A stretch of 64,000 nt of DNA from Ampullaceana balthica (lineage: Eukaryota > Mollusca > Gastropoda > Lymnaeidae): positions 186,001 to 250,000 of the forward strand of contig CALYLW010000739.1 of assembly GCA_944989445.1 (NCBI GenBank). Direction: 5' to 3'. The notes under the pieces are model-generated. The model saw only the letters and a program-made list of their open reading frames with translations. It was not told the DNA's origin and did not search any database. Positions within the stretch are counted from its first letter, which is position 1, and each line of letters begins with the position of its first letter. This document shows, piece by piece, positions 26,576 to 37,799 of this stretch. The translations under genes and the position numbers were made by a program.

Positions 26576-26788
26576 TAAGCGTCATCAGATGATCTCCCCT
26601 GTTTTCACTAAGCGTCATCAGATGATCTCCCCTGTTTTCACTAAGCGTCATCAGATGATCTCCCCTGTTTATTACTTCCCAAAGCGTCATCAGATGATCT
26701 CCCCTGTTTTCACTAAGCGTCACCAGATGATCTCCCCTGTTTATTACTTCCCAAAGCGTCATCAGATGATCTCCCCTGACCTCCACAG
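26576..26788. repeat. 33/38-bp repeat ending in the exon 4 splice acceptor
   Basis: Six copies of agcgtcatcagatgatctcc followed by cctg and either ttttcacta or tttattacttcccaa. The last copy reads ctcccctgacctccacag and is itself the splice acceptor of the exon at 26789. Confidence 0.9.
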
Positions 26789-26935
26789 ATGGGCGGCTGG
26801 TGCCTGGTTGGACTGGCGGGGACCAAGGTCCTCATCAGCGCGTACACCTTCCTGCTCATCTGGTTCCACTTCCACTACGCCCCGTACCTCCTGGACGACA
26901 GCGACAGTTTCTACTCTGATCTGAGTTCACCATGA
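26789..26935 (+). CDS. TMEM179-like gene, last exon
   Basis: 48 codons plus TGA, in phase 0. It starts MGGWCLVGLAGTKVLISAYT, the last membrane segment, continues through FLLIWFHFHYAPY, and ends with a short acidic, serine-rich tail (DDSDSFYSDLSSP). The initial ATG is not a start codon: the frame continues from the previous exon. Confidence 0.85.
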   Translation: MGGWCLVGLAGTKVLISAYTFLLIWFHFHYAPYLLDDSDSFYSDLSSP

Positions 26936-28214
26936 GAGACCTGGGCAATCTCAGTGTTAGAACCACTGGGTAAAGAGGGAGGATGCCATAACGAGAGAGC
27001 CAACAGTTCTGGGGTTTGGTGAAGAAAATTATTGTTTAAATCTTCTCATTTTCTTTACAGAACAACTTGTAGTATTACCATCATGCAGATAATATTACTT
27101 TTATAAAAAGAAATTTGGTTAAAAATTGCATTTTTGTGTGTCCTAATAAAACAGAAAATCTGCCTGGGGTAAAAAACAAATGACTTCAATATATACCAAC
27201 TTTTTACCTAAGGCATACCAAGATTAGATGGCCATTGCCATTTTTTAGTAAAGACTACAAGAAACAGCCGTTTAAAAAAATACTGCGTCAACTCTTACTA
27301 CTTGAGTCAATGTTAGCAACAGAAGGTGCAGTGTGCACTCTCAAATCAAACATTCTAATTCTATCACACAAAAAGAAAAGAAAAAAAAAGAAGCACGAAT
27401 GTAAACATTAACATTTGAAATATTTCTTACATTTATTTACAATTAAATACATGAGATATATTTACACAGAGCCAATGGAAGCGGTGATCCAAATAACTAG
27501 TATTATTTATTACTATTAAAACTACATGAGGATTAACACTTAAATGAAAATAGATTTACTACTTATTTCATTGAAATAAAAAAAATTTAAATCTCAACTT
27601 GTACAAAATTATATTGAAAAGCTCTGTTGAATAAACTGATGATGATTTTAATCATAGTTTGTCTGGTTTTTTCTTGTCGTTTTTTTGTTGAGTACTAGCT
27701 CTCTGTCAATCCTCTTTCAGGTTTTCTGAACCCTGAGTATTTTTCTCAGTATTATTCTCCACACTTGAAAAACTTCTGAATCAACAAAAACTTAATTTCC
27801 ACAACACACCAAAAATATCTTCTGCAATACTGCATATATTTGTTATAAGCAAGGAACAGTTCCAGCGATACCCTTTCGAAGATAACTGATACGTTTTGAT
27901 GACTAACTGCTTTAGACATAATGATGTCTCCAAGATAAATAGTAACAAGTCACCATACTCTCATCATCTTGGTGTTGTAAAGCCTGGCTGTTATTGAGGT
28001 CAAAAATGGCTGTTGTGGTCAAGCCTGATTATTATTGTGGTCAAGTCTGGTTGTTGTTGTGGTCAAGTCTGGTTGTTGTTGTGGTCAAGTCTGGCTGTTG
28101 TGGTCAAGCGATTATTTAAGTCTTCTATGTGAAAATAACTAGTAGCATTTATAAAGATTTAAATTCTGTTCATTTAAGAAACCTCAAACTCAACCCCAAC
28201 TTTGATCACTGACA
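26936..28214. other. 3' UTR and intergenic sequence between convergent genes
   Basis: AT-rich. It holds the probable 3' UTR of the TMEM179-like gene, with AATAAA at 27145-27150, then unremarkable sequence. A degenerate ttgttgtggtcaagtctgg repeat lies at about 27975-28108. No gene recognised. Confidence 0.5.
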
Positions 28215-28512
28215 GGGAAATATTTGTGTCCTTTTGGGAAAACTGTCAATGTGAGCCAGGAGTGGGAAATATTTGTGTCCTTTTGGGAAAACTGTCAATG
28301 TGAGCCAGGAGTGGGAAATATTTGTGTCCTTTGGGGAAAACTGTCAATGTGAGCCAGGAGTGGGAAATATTTGTGTCCTTTGGGGAAAACTGTCAATGTG
28401 AGCCAGGAGTGGCAAATATTTGTGTCCTTTTGGGAAAACTGTCAATGTGAGCCAGGAGTGGGAAATATTTGTGTCCTTTTGGGAAAACTGTCAATGTGAG
28501 CCAAGAGTGGTA
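28215..28512. repeat. 49-bp tandem repeat, 6 copies
   Basis: The unit starts gggaaatatttgtgtccttt and ends gtcaatgtgagccaggagt. It lies between the 3' ends of the two convergent genes. Copies differ by a few substitutions. Confidence 0.95.
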
Positions 28513-28885
28513 AATGGCTCATCTGACATCACCCTCCCACTCTTGCCCTCATTGAGTGTTTATCTCAGTAGATTCAATGCTTCTATGAAAAATATTGAAA
28601 ACAATCACATATTCTAAGACTATGTCAAAATAATGTCATTCTATTTCGTGACCTTTGTCAGCATTCAATTCTGTAAAATCTCATCTTGTCTGGTATGACA
28701 AGTGTTGATAGCATTTAGATCTCTTTGGTTATGTTTTGAGGGCATTCATATTCCTAAAATTTAGTTTGTTCAATTTTTTCACAATGAAAAAATATTAGAA
28801 TTACAAAGAGACTGCCCTGTGGTCTGTAGTCTTGAATTACCAATGAGCAGAGTGAAGCACAATCTGTATATTTAGCCGATTTCTT

Positions 28886-28891
28886 TTTATT
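28886..28891 (-). promoter_or_regulatory. Candidate poly(A) signal for ISCA2
   Basis: TTTATT on the plus strand reads AATAAA on the minus strand, 212 bases beyond the ISCA2 stop codon. The transcript end itself is not known. Confidence 0.4.
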
Positions 28892-29102
28892 CACTTACCT
28901 AACAATATATCAAAATTTACAAATTAATGTAATGAAAAGTGATCAGGTAAAAAAAAGTGTATGGGTTACAAAAGTGGTAACAAATGTGTATTCTTATCTT
29001 GACATAAAGAGACATAAGCCAAGCTCACAAATTCTTGACTGTATTTAACGTGATGCACTGTGGGTGGTGGGATCAGATGATGTTCACTTTGAAGGTCCAG
29101 TG

Positions 29103-29277
29103 CTAGAGTTTGACAGAGAAGGACGCCCCGCAGGAGCAGCCCTGTTCTGCCCTGGGGTTGTTGATGATTCTGAAGGACGAACGAATCATCTCATGATAGA
29201 AATCTACAGTGGACCCTTTGACCAAGTCCAAGGAATCTTTATCTATCACAACTTTCGCGCCATCTTTTTCAAACACT
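29103..29277 (-). CDS. ISCA2 exon 4 (C-terminal)
   Basis: Acceptor TTTCAG, then A completing an Arg codon, then [20 protein letters not shown] and onward to [12 protein letters not shown] and stop TAG (29103-29105). It holds the Cys-x-Cys pair that with the exon 3 cysteine binds iron or the cluster. Confidence 0.95.
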
Positions 29278-29806
29278 CTGAAATACACCCAACAAAAAAA
29301 TGAAAACATTTTTGTTATCCTGAAAATTGAAAAAAATTTAAAGTTTATGACTTTTTTTCCAGCAAAGAAAAAATGTATCAAATTTTACATTATCCTAAGT
29401 TTTTGTTTTTCATATGACAGTTTCTGGGTTAAAGATTTCCTCCCTAACTCTAATCAATGAGCACAAAGAAATAGCAAAAAATATTAATAAAAGTACAAAA
29501 TTTCCAAATTAATATTTAGCTCTTGAGTGTTTTTATGTGTGGCAAATAATTAAAGAATTGCATTATTTACATTTTATGCTTAGTTCAGAGGCCTACAAAA
29601 ACATATTTCAGTTCAATATTAGCTCTATGATATCAAAATCTCTTGACAAACCAATGCACTCAGAGGCTAAACACCATCACAGAGTGAAATGCCACCATCT
29701 GGTAAATCTCAATCTTTTGGAAATACACAGTAGCATTTCAAAACACCCTAACAAAAACCAATAATTTAGATGAGCTAAAAAGACATTTTTTTTTAAAATT
29801 CCTCAC
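29278..29806 (-). other. ISCA2 intron 3
   Basis: GTGAGG...TTTCAG intron of 529 bases, AT-rich. No internal gene is seen on either strand. Confidence 0.8.
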
Positions 29807-29922
29807 CTGTCCTCTTCTGTTATGGCAGAATCAAGTTCAAACTTGTACTGGAACCCTGAGCAGCCCCCACCTTCAACTATGACCCGCAAGTGGTTGACCC
29901 CATCTTGAATTTCCTTCAACCT
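29807..29922 (-). CDS. ISCA2 exon 3
   Basis: Acceptor TATCCTCAG, donor ACAG|GTGAGG. It starts [20 protein letters not shown] and continues [18 protein letters not shown], the first conserved ligand cysteine region of A-type assembly proteins. 116 bases, phase 0 in and two bases out. Confidence 0.95.
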
Positions 29923-30460
29923 CTGAGGATACATTTTTTCATGAGCTGTCATTTCATAATATTGCTCCTTTTTAATTTAATATCTAAAAATTTTTAAATA
30001 ATTTCTTGCGGTTAAAAACATCAAAAAATTGAAGCCACATGTAAAATGGTTGCTTGAGCCCAATCTACCAAATGGAATGAGAAGTAAAAGTAAATGACAT
30101 TTTAAGTGAAGATGAGCAGTCTAAACATGTCAAAAGTAGATTAAAAGTTCATTTTTATTTAATCAAAAATGCAGAAAACTATTTGAAACCTATAATACAT
30201 AGATTACGATGGTCACAACCTTATAAAGTGTATGTAATATAAGGCTACATTTACCCTGCACAGTTGTGTCTGCCCAACATTTATTCTTTTGGCAAAAAAA
30301 ACCCCTTTCAAACAGCATTTTCTGATTTGAATTCAATCAAATTTCTATTAAACTAAGTTCAGTTACAAATGAAATTTCTTATTATGCAATTATTTTGTTT
30401 AGTTGAAATCACAAACATAAAATACCACTTGTATGAACTGTCCTACTTTTATGTGATTAC

Positions 30461-30611
30461 CTGGACACAACCGTCACTGAGACGGAGGTCATCAACAGAC
30501 TCTACAACTGATGATTGATTGGACACTGATGGTTGTGCATGGACACTATATGAAGATGTCAATAAATTTTGCTTGATCAGATACTTTCTTGCATATGTGA
30601 CCTGTGAAGCT
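30461..30611 (-). CDS. ISCA2 exon 2
   Basis: Acceptor AATTTCAG, donor CAG|GTAATC. After one linking base it encodes 50 codons. It starts ASQVTYARKYLIKQNLLTSS, basic and likely part of the mitochondrial presequence, and ends DDLRLSDGCVQ, the start of the conserved fold. Confidence 0.9.
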
Positions 30612-30899
30612 CTGAAATTAAAATTTTAGAGGTGTAATGAATTAAGTGGGCATCTTGGTGGCTGTTTTGAAAATTTAATATCTTTTAGAAGAATAAAGTT
30701 AGTATTACGTCATTATTAAGTATGATGTTTGATGTTTTTTTAATTATCCTGAATTATAACTTTTTTTTTCCCGTTATCAATCCATCACATTGTGAAAATG
30801 GCGAAAACTTATAAAGAGTACATTAGTTGTCCAGTCTATGACTCAATGTCAATAATAATTAAGTCAATATAGTGATAGAGTTTTTTAACAATAGAGTGC

Positions 30900-30968
30900 A
30901 ACTAGTACTAGTATGCTAGTTTAGCATGGATAGTTTTGGCGCTATAGAAGAAAGCATTCATTCATGGA
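30900..30968 (-). repeat. Dispersed repeat related to 9331-9400
   Basis: In reverse it reads ccatgaatgaatgctttctt, then ctatagcgccaaaactatcc and atgctaaactagcat. This is homologous to the sequence at 9331-9400 in forward orientation, and the gcgctata motif also resembles the 28-bp minisatellite core. Confidence 0.6.
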
Positions 30969-30984
30969 TTGATTATTGATGGAT

Positions 30985-32700
30985 CTCGACCAAACTCACC
31001 AAATATATACATCATGATCCAGATTGAAATCTAGAGGGGTTTCTAACTTTATATCATGAAGCCGACAGTTTGGGGCTGGGGGACCATTTAATTTTTGTTC
31101 TAATGTAGTAAGGAAAAAAAGCATTTAACATTTGCTAACGGGTGGAAATACATGGGTACCATAAGGTATTTTTTGGTTATATGAGCTATTATGATGTTTT
31201 GGAAAATTCTTTAAATTAATGTTTGTACTTAAATACTAATTTTTAAAACCCATTTATTTTAATATTTAATGTGACAACTCTTTAACAGTTACCCCATTAT
31301 TTTTCAAACTATAACTGTAATAAATGGTTGATCTTATTCACTTCATTTTGGGAATTATCTAAATTAATCTTCTACAAAATTCTACCTCTTTCCTGAAAGT
31401 TCTTTGCTAAGTGCTATCTTTTAGTAAATTAGTTTATTTTTAATGTGACAAGTTTTACATTTACAGTCTTACCCCATTTTTTTTTCTCAGACTATACTAC
31501 GAATTCAATAGGTCTATTAAATTATTATGTAAGTCTATTAGTTTACAGCTGAAGTAGCATTATTAGTAATTAGTCTCAGTCTTATTCAATATTGTTCAGA
31601 ATGTTCACTGTAACTGTAATGTTAATGACTTCATGATTATGATTCATTTTTAATGGGCATGGGCCTGGGCATTGGGCATTCTGGAATTGTCTAAAAATTA
31701 GACTATATTATAATATAATATGTCAATGTTGCGACAAGTTTCGTCATCCGGCAAGTCTCCCAAATGTTGCCTAAAGTTTTGGAAAAAATAACACCAACTT
31801 AATTATTCAATCACATTTTTAAAAACAAAACTTGATTTAAAACGTACACTTTGGACACTTTGGTAAAGTTGAAAGCCTTCCATAGAGATGTCATTCTCTA
31901 AATTTGTTGTTGTTTCCCTTTATATTTTAAGTGGATGTAATCGAGCATTACTTGAAAGTCGATTACAGCCAGTAATTTACATGGCTAGATGGATATCGTC
32001 AATATCGACACACTCCATAAAATGTATTCATTTTAGCGGTTCTGGACTTTAGGTTACTGGTCCTATATTTATAAAAGTAATATACCAGGCCTCCAATCTA
32101 AAAAAAATCGACATTTATTCTATTTTAAATGAACCCTAAATTCACACATAAAAATTCTAACCCTAACACCTTCTAATTAGGAAAATTAACATCTCATTAT
32201 GAAAAATGTATACAAAAATTAACTAAACTTTCTACCACGATGCTACTGGTCAATAGATCACTGTATACATAAAATGGTGTAGTAATAGTAATAGGCTATA
32301 GGTAAAGCACCAGTCACCAGTAGTAACTTGTATAAATATTCAAATATATATAATTACCTCATAATTAAAAATTATAGATCATTTAAATAAATTTAGAAAA
32401 GAAACAAAAGAGAGAAAAAACACTAGGCACAACTGAAAATTGAACCCCTACCCGTTCTGGTACATGCAGTTTAGCAGTCCTAATCATAACCATGAGACCA
32501 AGGAAGTTTGACACTGTTGGGGAATTTTAAAAATTTCAGCGCATTTTATATTTCAAGTCACCAAAAAAACATTTTTTCAAAATTGCTGGATTAATTATTA
32601 TTATGAAATCTATTTAAAAATTATATTTTTTGTTGAAATAAAATTACTATTTTACGATTAGTACGAAATAAAAATGTGTATATATCACTATCTTCTGTGA
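30985..32700. other. ISCA2 intron 1, AT-rich, no gene seen
   Basis: Long AT-rich stretch without recognisable coding sequence. Short homopolymers and many taat motifs only. Confidence 0.55.
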
Positions 32701-32705
32701 CTAAC

Positions 32706-32713
32706 GGCGCCAT
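32706..32713 (-). CDS. ISCA2 exon 1, 8 coding bases (predicted start)
   Basis: On the minus strand CAACAACAACAATGGCGCC is followed by GTTAGT. ATG GCG CC ends with two bases, exactly the phase that exon 2 needs. Joining gives MAPASQVTYARKYL. The Kozak-like AACAATGG context, the donor, the phase and the resulting 149-residue length all agree. No other ATG in the preceding exon can be in frame, because exon 2 opens directly at its acceptor. Confidence 0.65.
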
Positions 32714-32861
32714 TGTTGTTGTTGGAAGTCTGCTTTTAAAAACCTTTTTCTAATTTAAAAACCCCATTAAACTCAACAAAAGACACGAAAAACTTATTGT
32801 AATGCATTAATTTTTTTTTAATTTTTGATTTAAGTGTTTAAATTAGTAAAAGTAAGTTATT

Positions 32862-34925
32862 AAATCCCTTATATTAACTTCACCGCCGTCTCTGTCTCTC
32901 TGTCTTGGGCGGGCATCGCGGAAAAACAGAAGTAAATAAAACAAACCCGTAAAAACAAAGTTTCTGACTATAAATCCCTTATATATGAGACATAACTAAC
33001 AGTATTGATTATTTTCAAACACGACAAACATACAGACTGAATCTGTCTTAACTCAACTTTGCTTCATAACCCTGAGGGGGAAAGTCTGGTCACTGATTTG
33101 CTTGACCGAGCTCAGCGCGACACGTAAAATGTAAACAAAAGCACCCCGGTTCTTCGATGGGTCGCCTCAAAGCGTCAACTCAAACTTTCACGTGGGAAAA
33201 AAACAATAACAAACCTTGAATTTGAATTACATACGTTATATAAGGAAAAACTAAAAATGCATTAATTTAATTACGGTACGATCGATCGATCTGAAATTTT
33301 ATTACGATGCATTGTTAGGTGAGACGGGTCCGTGTGCCAAATTTCAGCTCGATCGGATCACTGGAAGTGGGTCATTTTTCGACTTTTGTTTTTCCGCCCG
33401 CCCGCCCATGAGATGATGAGATGACGACAGAAGACAGAGACGGCCGCGAAGTTAATATAAGGGATTTAATAAAACAAACCCGTAAAAACAAAGTTTTTGA
33501 CTATAAATCCCTTATATATGAGACATAACTAACAGTATTGATTATTTTCAAACGCTACAAACATTGACAGACTCACACCGAGTGATGTCCCTTGTCTTTA
33601 ATAAATGGGGGTGGGACGTGAGGGGGTGTCGACACGACGGTCGGCGTCAACTCAAACTCACGTGGAAGTGGAAGAAAAAAACAATAACAAACCGTGAATT
33701 TGAATTACATACCTCATATAAGGATAAACTAAAAATGCATTAATTTAATTACGGTACGTTCGATCGATCTGAAATTTTGATACGATGCATTGTTAGGTTA
33801 GACGGGTCCGTGTGCCAAATTTCAGCTCGATCGATCACGGGAAGTGGGTCATTTTCGACTTTTGTTTTTCCGCCCGCCCGCCCAGCCCATGAGATGACGA
33901 CAGAGACGGCCGCGAAGTTAATATAAGGGATTTAATAAAACAAACCCGTAAAAACAAAGTTTTTGACTATAAATCCCTTATATATGAGACAGAACTTAAA
34001 GTATTTACAAATATCTACAGACTGAATCTGTCTTTACTCCCCTTTGCTTTTAACCCAAAAAGGGTGGGGTGGGGGTGGGAGAGGGGAAAGGTCTTGTCAC
34101 CGATCACTGGGGAAAGTTCACCGTGAAACGCCAAATGTAAACAAAAGCACGCCGCTTTACCTGGTTTAAGCACGAGACGTGTTCACACCGGTGGCTGGCC
34201 TGAAGTCAAGTGACCCGTAAAATGTAAACGATAGTGACCTCTACATATAGTTTATATAGATAAACTAAAAATGCATTAATTTAATTACGGTACGTTCGAT
34301 CGATCTGAAATTTTGATACGATGCATTGTTAGGTCAGACGGGTCAGTGTGCCAAATTTCAGCTCGATCAAATCACGGGAAGTGGGTCATTTTCGACTTTT
34401 CTTTTTCCGCCCGCCCAGCCCAATACAGAGATGATGAGATGATGAGAGAGACGGCCGCGAAGTTAATATAAGGGATTTAAAAATGACCCACTTCCCGTCA
34501 TGCCATCGAGCTGAAATTTGGCACACGGACCCGTGTCACCTAACAATGCATCGTATCAAAATTTCAGATCGATCAACGTACCGTAATTAAATTAATGCAT
34601 TTTTAGTTTATCTATATAAAACTATATGTAGAACTCGCTATTGTTTACATTTTACGGGTCAATTGACTTCACGCCAGCCACAGGTGAACACATCTCGTGT
34701 TTTTAACCAGGTAAATCACCTGGAGTTGAGTTAACGCGTTGACGCCACCCGTCCATGTCCACACCCCCTCCCCTTTCCCCCAGTTTTAAAACCAGGGGAG
34801 ATCATTTCGGTTAATCTGTAAATGTTTCTCGCGTTTGCACATAATCAATACTTTTAGTTATGTCTCATATATAAGGGATGTATAGTCAAAACTTTGTTTT
34901 TACGGGGTTGTTTTATTTTATTTAT
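32862..34925. mobile_element. Cluster of satellite-related elements: tandem copies plus an inverted copy
   Basis: Units begin aaatcccttatatatgagac (near 32974, 33505 and 33973). Each contains ggtacg, cgatcgatctgaaatttt and a gatacgatgcattgttagg block, then cgcccgcccgccc, and ends gcgaagttaatataagggat. A last copy is inverted (34477-34925, ending gtctcatatataagggat). Direct copies are joined by ttaataaaacaaacccgtaa. They share the core and ends with the 500-bp satellite at 10.7-16.2 kb. No coding capacity. Confidence 0.8.
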
Positions 34926-35220
34926 TTTGTTCTAAAAATTTAAATGCGCTGAAATAAGGGATTACCACTATTGATTGTAGCTTTTTATCTGATTGGTTGG
35001 AGTACCAATAGCTTGTAGAGAGTACCAATAGACACTACCTAACAAAATATTTAAGAAAATAACATATATTATATTAATTTTAATAATTATAGATTAATGT
35101 TATTTTTGCGTGTTAATGTGAATTTTCTTACACTAGCATTTTGAACTTGCCATCTGCTGATGTAAACAAAATGAAAATGTCCGACTGAAAATAACTTTAA
35201 ATAGACAGATTAATAACTTA

Positions 35221-35483
35221 AAGGGGGTCGTCCATAAAGTACGTCACGCTGTTTTTGACCATTTTAACTCCACCCTCCCCCTGTCACAAACCTGTCACAA
35301 ATCTCGGACCCCCCCCCCTCGCACTTTCTATCAATTTTTTTATTACTAAAATAATTAACATTTAATATAAAACCCCGGGACGTCACACATGGCCGCCCCC
35401 CCCCTGTCACAAACTGTCACACTTTCTTACACCCCCTCCCCCCTCTGGAGCGTGGGCGTGACGTACTTTATGTACGGTCCCTT
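35221..35483. mobile_element. MITE with about 28-bp inverted termini
   Basis: The left end aagggggtcgtccataaagt followed by acgtcacgc matches the inverted right end aagggaccgtacataaagta followed by cgtcacgcc. The interior has C-rich runs. No reading frame. The target duplication is not certain (perhaps TTA). Confidence 0.75.
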
Positions 35484-36570
35484 ATATTGATTGCAATGAA
35501 ATATTTAGCAAATTTTAGTGAATATTACAAAAATAATTCGTTTTTTTTTAATTAATAAAATGTAATTTTGACCATGTCACTCTTTAAAATAATTTTTTTA
35601 TTATTAATTTATATTTTTACAAACAGCATTTATTTATTAATTTTATTTATTTGAATTGATTTATTTAAAGTCTCAAATGAGTCGATAAGTAAAATCGAAA
35701 GTAAATTAACAATAAGCCGTTAATGCTTGAAAATTTTCTTTTAAAAAATGTTGGATGACATAATTTGTTTCCGATTTTACCGAAATAATGCAATTATATT
35801 TGTAAATATATGGGTATACAAATAGGCAATATATTTTTTCAGTGAGAAAGTCACTTTATCTTAAAATAAATTTTTATTTTCAACATCTGATGTGCATTAC
35901 AATTTAATTTTCAGTAATCGCTGAAGCACAAAGCACCGGTACAAATATATTTAATCTATTGCGCTTTTCATGGGAAAATGTAGGTGACTAGTTTAGAATT
36001 GTTCTCTTATTTAAAACCCGCTTAAAATTTCATTTACGCTTCTGTGAGACATATTATTATTAACTTGTGTTACTAAAATTATATATTTAGTAACTTAAAC
36101 TTACGTTTACAAAATATTAAATTCAAATAAAAATACATTTTAAATATTGCCTTTATTTATACTTACAGAAACTATAAAATTAATATATTAATGTTAATTA
36201 ATTTATATTTATCTTGAGCTGTTTTGTAGTAGTTCTCTCTCTTACGCTCTGTAGTATCAAATACTATCTAAACATGTAAGTGGCACGCCACTTGACTTCG
36301 ATCCCTAAATTTGTAGGGATACAATGAAATTACATGATTTTCATAAGTTTCGGTTAATGTTAATTTAAAAAACTCTTTTAAATGTTTTTATATTTCTAAT
36401 TCTAAAGTGTCATGGTAACTTTAACGGCGAAAACAAATTAATTTAAATGACTTTGATACTCAATCAGGGAGACAATCATTTACTATTAATATATTTTTTA
36501 TCAATGATAAAAATGAGGCCCAACATGACACCCTTTATTCTCAATCAACATTTAAGTGAACAATTCTTAT
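35484..36570. other. AT-rich intergenic DNA
   Basis: Nothing recognised beyond AT-rich low-complexity sequence. Confidence 0.5.
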
Positions 36571-36578
36571 CATCTTCT

Positions 36579-36857
36579 TCTTATCTTATCTATACAGACG
36601 CTCCTTCTATGCAGAAGATAGTTGCGTCCACAGACCATGACAGATGATCTGTTGGCAAGTGATGCAGCGTTCACAGGGCACGGCTTTGTGGGTTCCACGC
36701 ACTACCCAGCCGCCTAACTACATGTAGTGTTAGGTACCCATTCGGAGCGGGGTGACTCAGGGACGCCCCGGGAACAAACCCTTGCCTTCACACGGATTCG
36801 AACCCGTGACCATCGGTACGGCAGTCCAGTGCGCTGCCACTCGACCACCGCGTCTAA
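36579..36857 (-). mobile_element. tRNA-derived SINE with a LINE-like tail
   Basis: On the minus strand the head is tRNA-like: box A around gtggtcgagtggc (36836-36848) and box B ggttcgaatcc (36794-36804) with a flanking hairpin. The body contains gaatgggtacctaacac. The 3' part (36629-36579) closely resembles the 3' tail of the LINE fragment that lies immediately upstream of it on the same strand. Confidence 0.75.
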
Positions 36858-37196
36858 ACTTATCTGTTTACAGACGCTCCTTCTATACAAAAGATTATTG
36901 CGTTCTACGCTTATCTATGGTTTGTGTTTAGTCCTGCATTTTTATTAGAGATTTAAATGTTGATAAAGTGTTGGCTTTCCTGGTTTCTTCAGGCAACTCA
37001 ATCCACGCCCGAATTCCGGACGGGAAAAACGAAAATGTGTATGTGTTTGTTCTTGCAAACTGAATAAGAAAGGTGTTTTTATCCTTATGTCTATCTGAGG
37101 GTTGTATTAAGTTATCTTTGTGTTGTATTTCTAAATTAGAATTAATTGCTTTATGTATGACTACTACTTTGCTCTTGGTGCTTCTATCCTCTCTTT
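36858..37196 (-). mobile_element. LINE 3' end: C terminus of a reverse-transcriptase ORF and tail
   Basis: On the minus strand, an open frame (about 37190 to stop TAA at 36928-36930) contains FARTNTYTFSFFPSGIRAWI and ELPEETRKANTLSTFK. This is the usual C-terminal signature (FFP..IR.W..LP) of non-LTR retrotransposon ORF2 proteins such as CR1 or Jockey types. The remainder to 36858 is 3' tail. The 5' part is absent, as expected for a 5'-truncated insertion. Confidence 0.75.
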
Positions 37197-37799
37197 TTTA
37201 GGGGCGGCAAATTCATCTTCTTTTTATGAGTGTCTAAGAATGAAAATTACAATTTAAAAAATTGGAGGTTTAAAAAAATAAATAATAACAAATAAGAAAC
37301 TGAGAAAATTAAAAAAGGAACTATTGTAAAACATGTAAACGTTTCTCCTGCCAAAACTTCAAATTATATTTAAATTATTCTGATACTTATGTTACTGAAC
37401 TGAATAACGAAAAGGCTTAAGTAGGATGAGAATATGACACTGATCTGTTGGTAACTTAATTGATTGTTCAAATTTCAAGCAACTCTTGTTGGAGGAGCGA
37501 AAATTTCTGTACCCTATCCAATTCAATCACGAACCAATCAAATGCGCCTGGCGGCACATTGTTGGGTCGGGGGCAAATTCCTTGTTGTTAATTAGCTTGT
37601 AAAAAGGAAAAAACGTTAAAGTAAAGTTAAATAAAAGAAAAGCAAGCCAAGGCAACGTTAAAAAAGAAACAAAGACCCGTAAAATGAAAGCTCTTATATT
37701 TATTTCTAACATAAACTAGTATATTTTCACTTTTACTTTCTAATAAAAATTATCTCTTCTTTTTAACATATTCAACATTAATATATTTTTTCGAGGGGG

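Larger units (their letters stand above)
4725..26935 (+). other. Gene span: TMEM179/TMEM179B-like tetraspan membrane protein (3' part)
   Basis: Four spliced exons (4725-4862, 8781-8918, 20192-20291, 26789-26935) give a continuous frame of about 174 residues ending at TGA 26933-26935. Junction phases agree throughout (2, 2, 0), and all introns are GT-AG. Three hydrophobic segments are visible, in exons 1, 2 and 4; a first segment would lie in exons left of the window, giving four in total. TMEM179-like marks are an EWG..xLC.F stretch just before the second membrane segment, a GG-led third segment, a cysteine pair in the following loop (ATCLSL and GISCRH), and a final segment with a short polar tail. 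The function of TMEM179 proteins is poorly known. The assignment rests on remembered family resemblance, so membrane protein is firm and the family name moderate. Introns hold about 20 kb of tandem repeats and transposons. A possible poly(A) signal AATAAA is at 27145-27150. Confidence 0.6.
29103..32713 (-). other. Gene span: ISCA2, mitochondrial Fe-S cluster assembly factor
   Basis: ISCA2 acts with ISCA1 and IBA57 in the mitochondrial matrix to build [4Fe-4S] clusters for proteins such as aconitase and lipoate synthase. Four exons join in frame on the minus strand: 32713-32706, 30611-30461, 29922-29807 and 29277-29103. The product has 149 residues, close to the 154 of human ISCA2. The conserved A-type ligands are all present: [16 protein letters not shown] around residue 70, then [12 protein letters not shown] at the very C terminus. 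The N-terminal 20 residues contain several Lys and Arg and no acidic residues, consistent with a mitochondrial presequence. Introns are 2094, 538 and 529 bases. The first one carries a dispersed repeat at 30.9 kb. The gene is convergent with the TMEM179-like gene. Identity is firm; only the tiny first exon is inferred. Confidence 0.93.

Noticed and set aside
26789..26791. ATG at the start of the last TMEM179-like exon as a start codon
   Set aside because: It follows a splice acceptor and continues the frame of the previous exon.
36786..36855. Functional tRNA gene on the minus strand
   Set aside because: Boxes A and B are present but the sequence continues into a SINE body and LINE-like tail, and the acceptor stem does not close.
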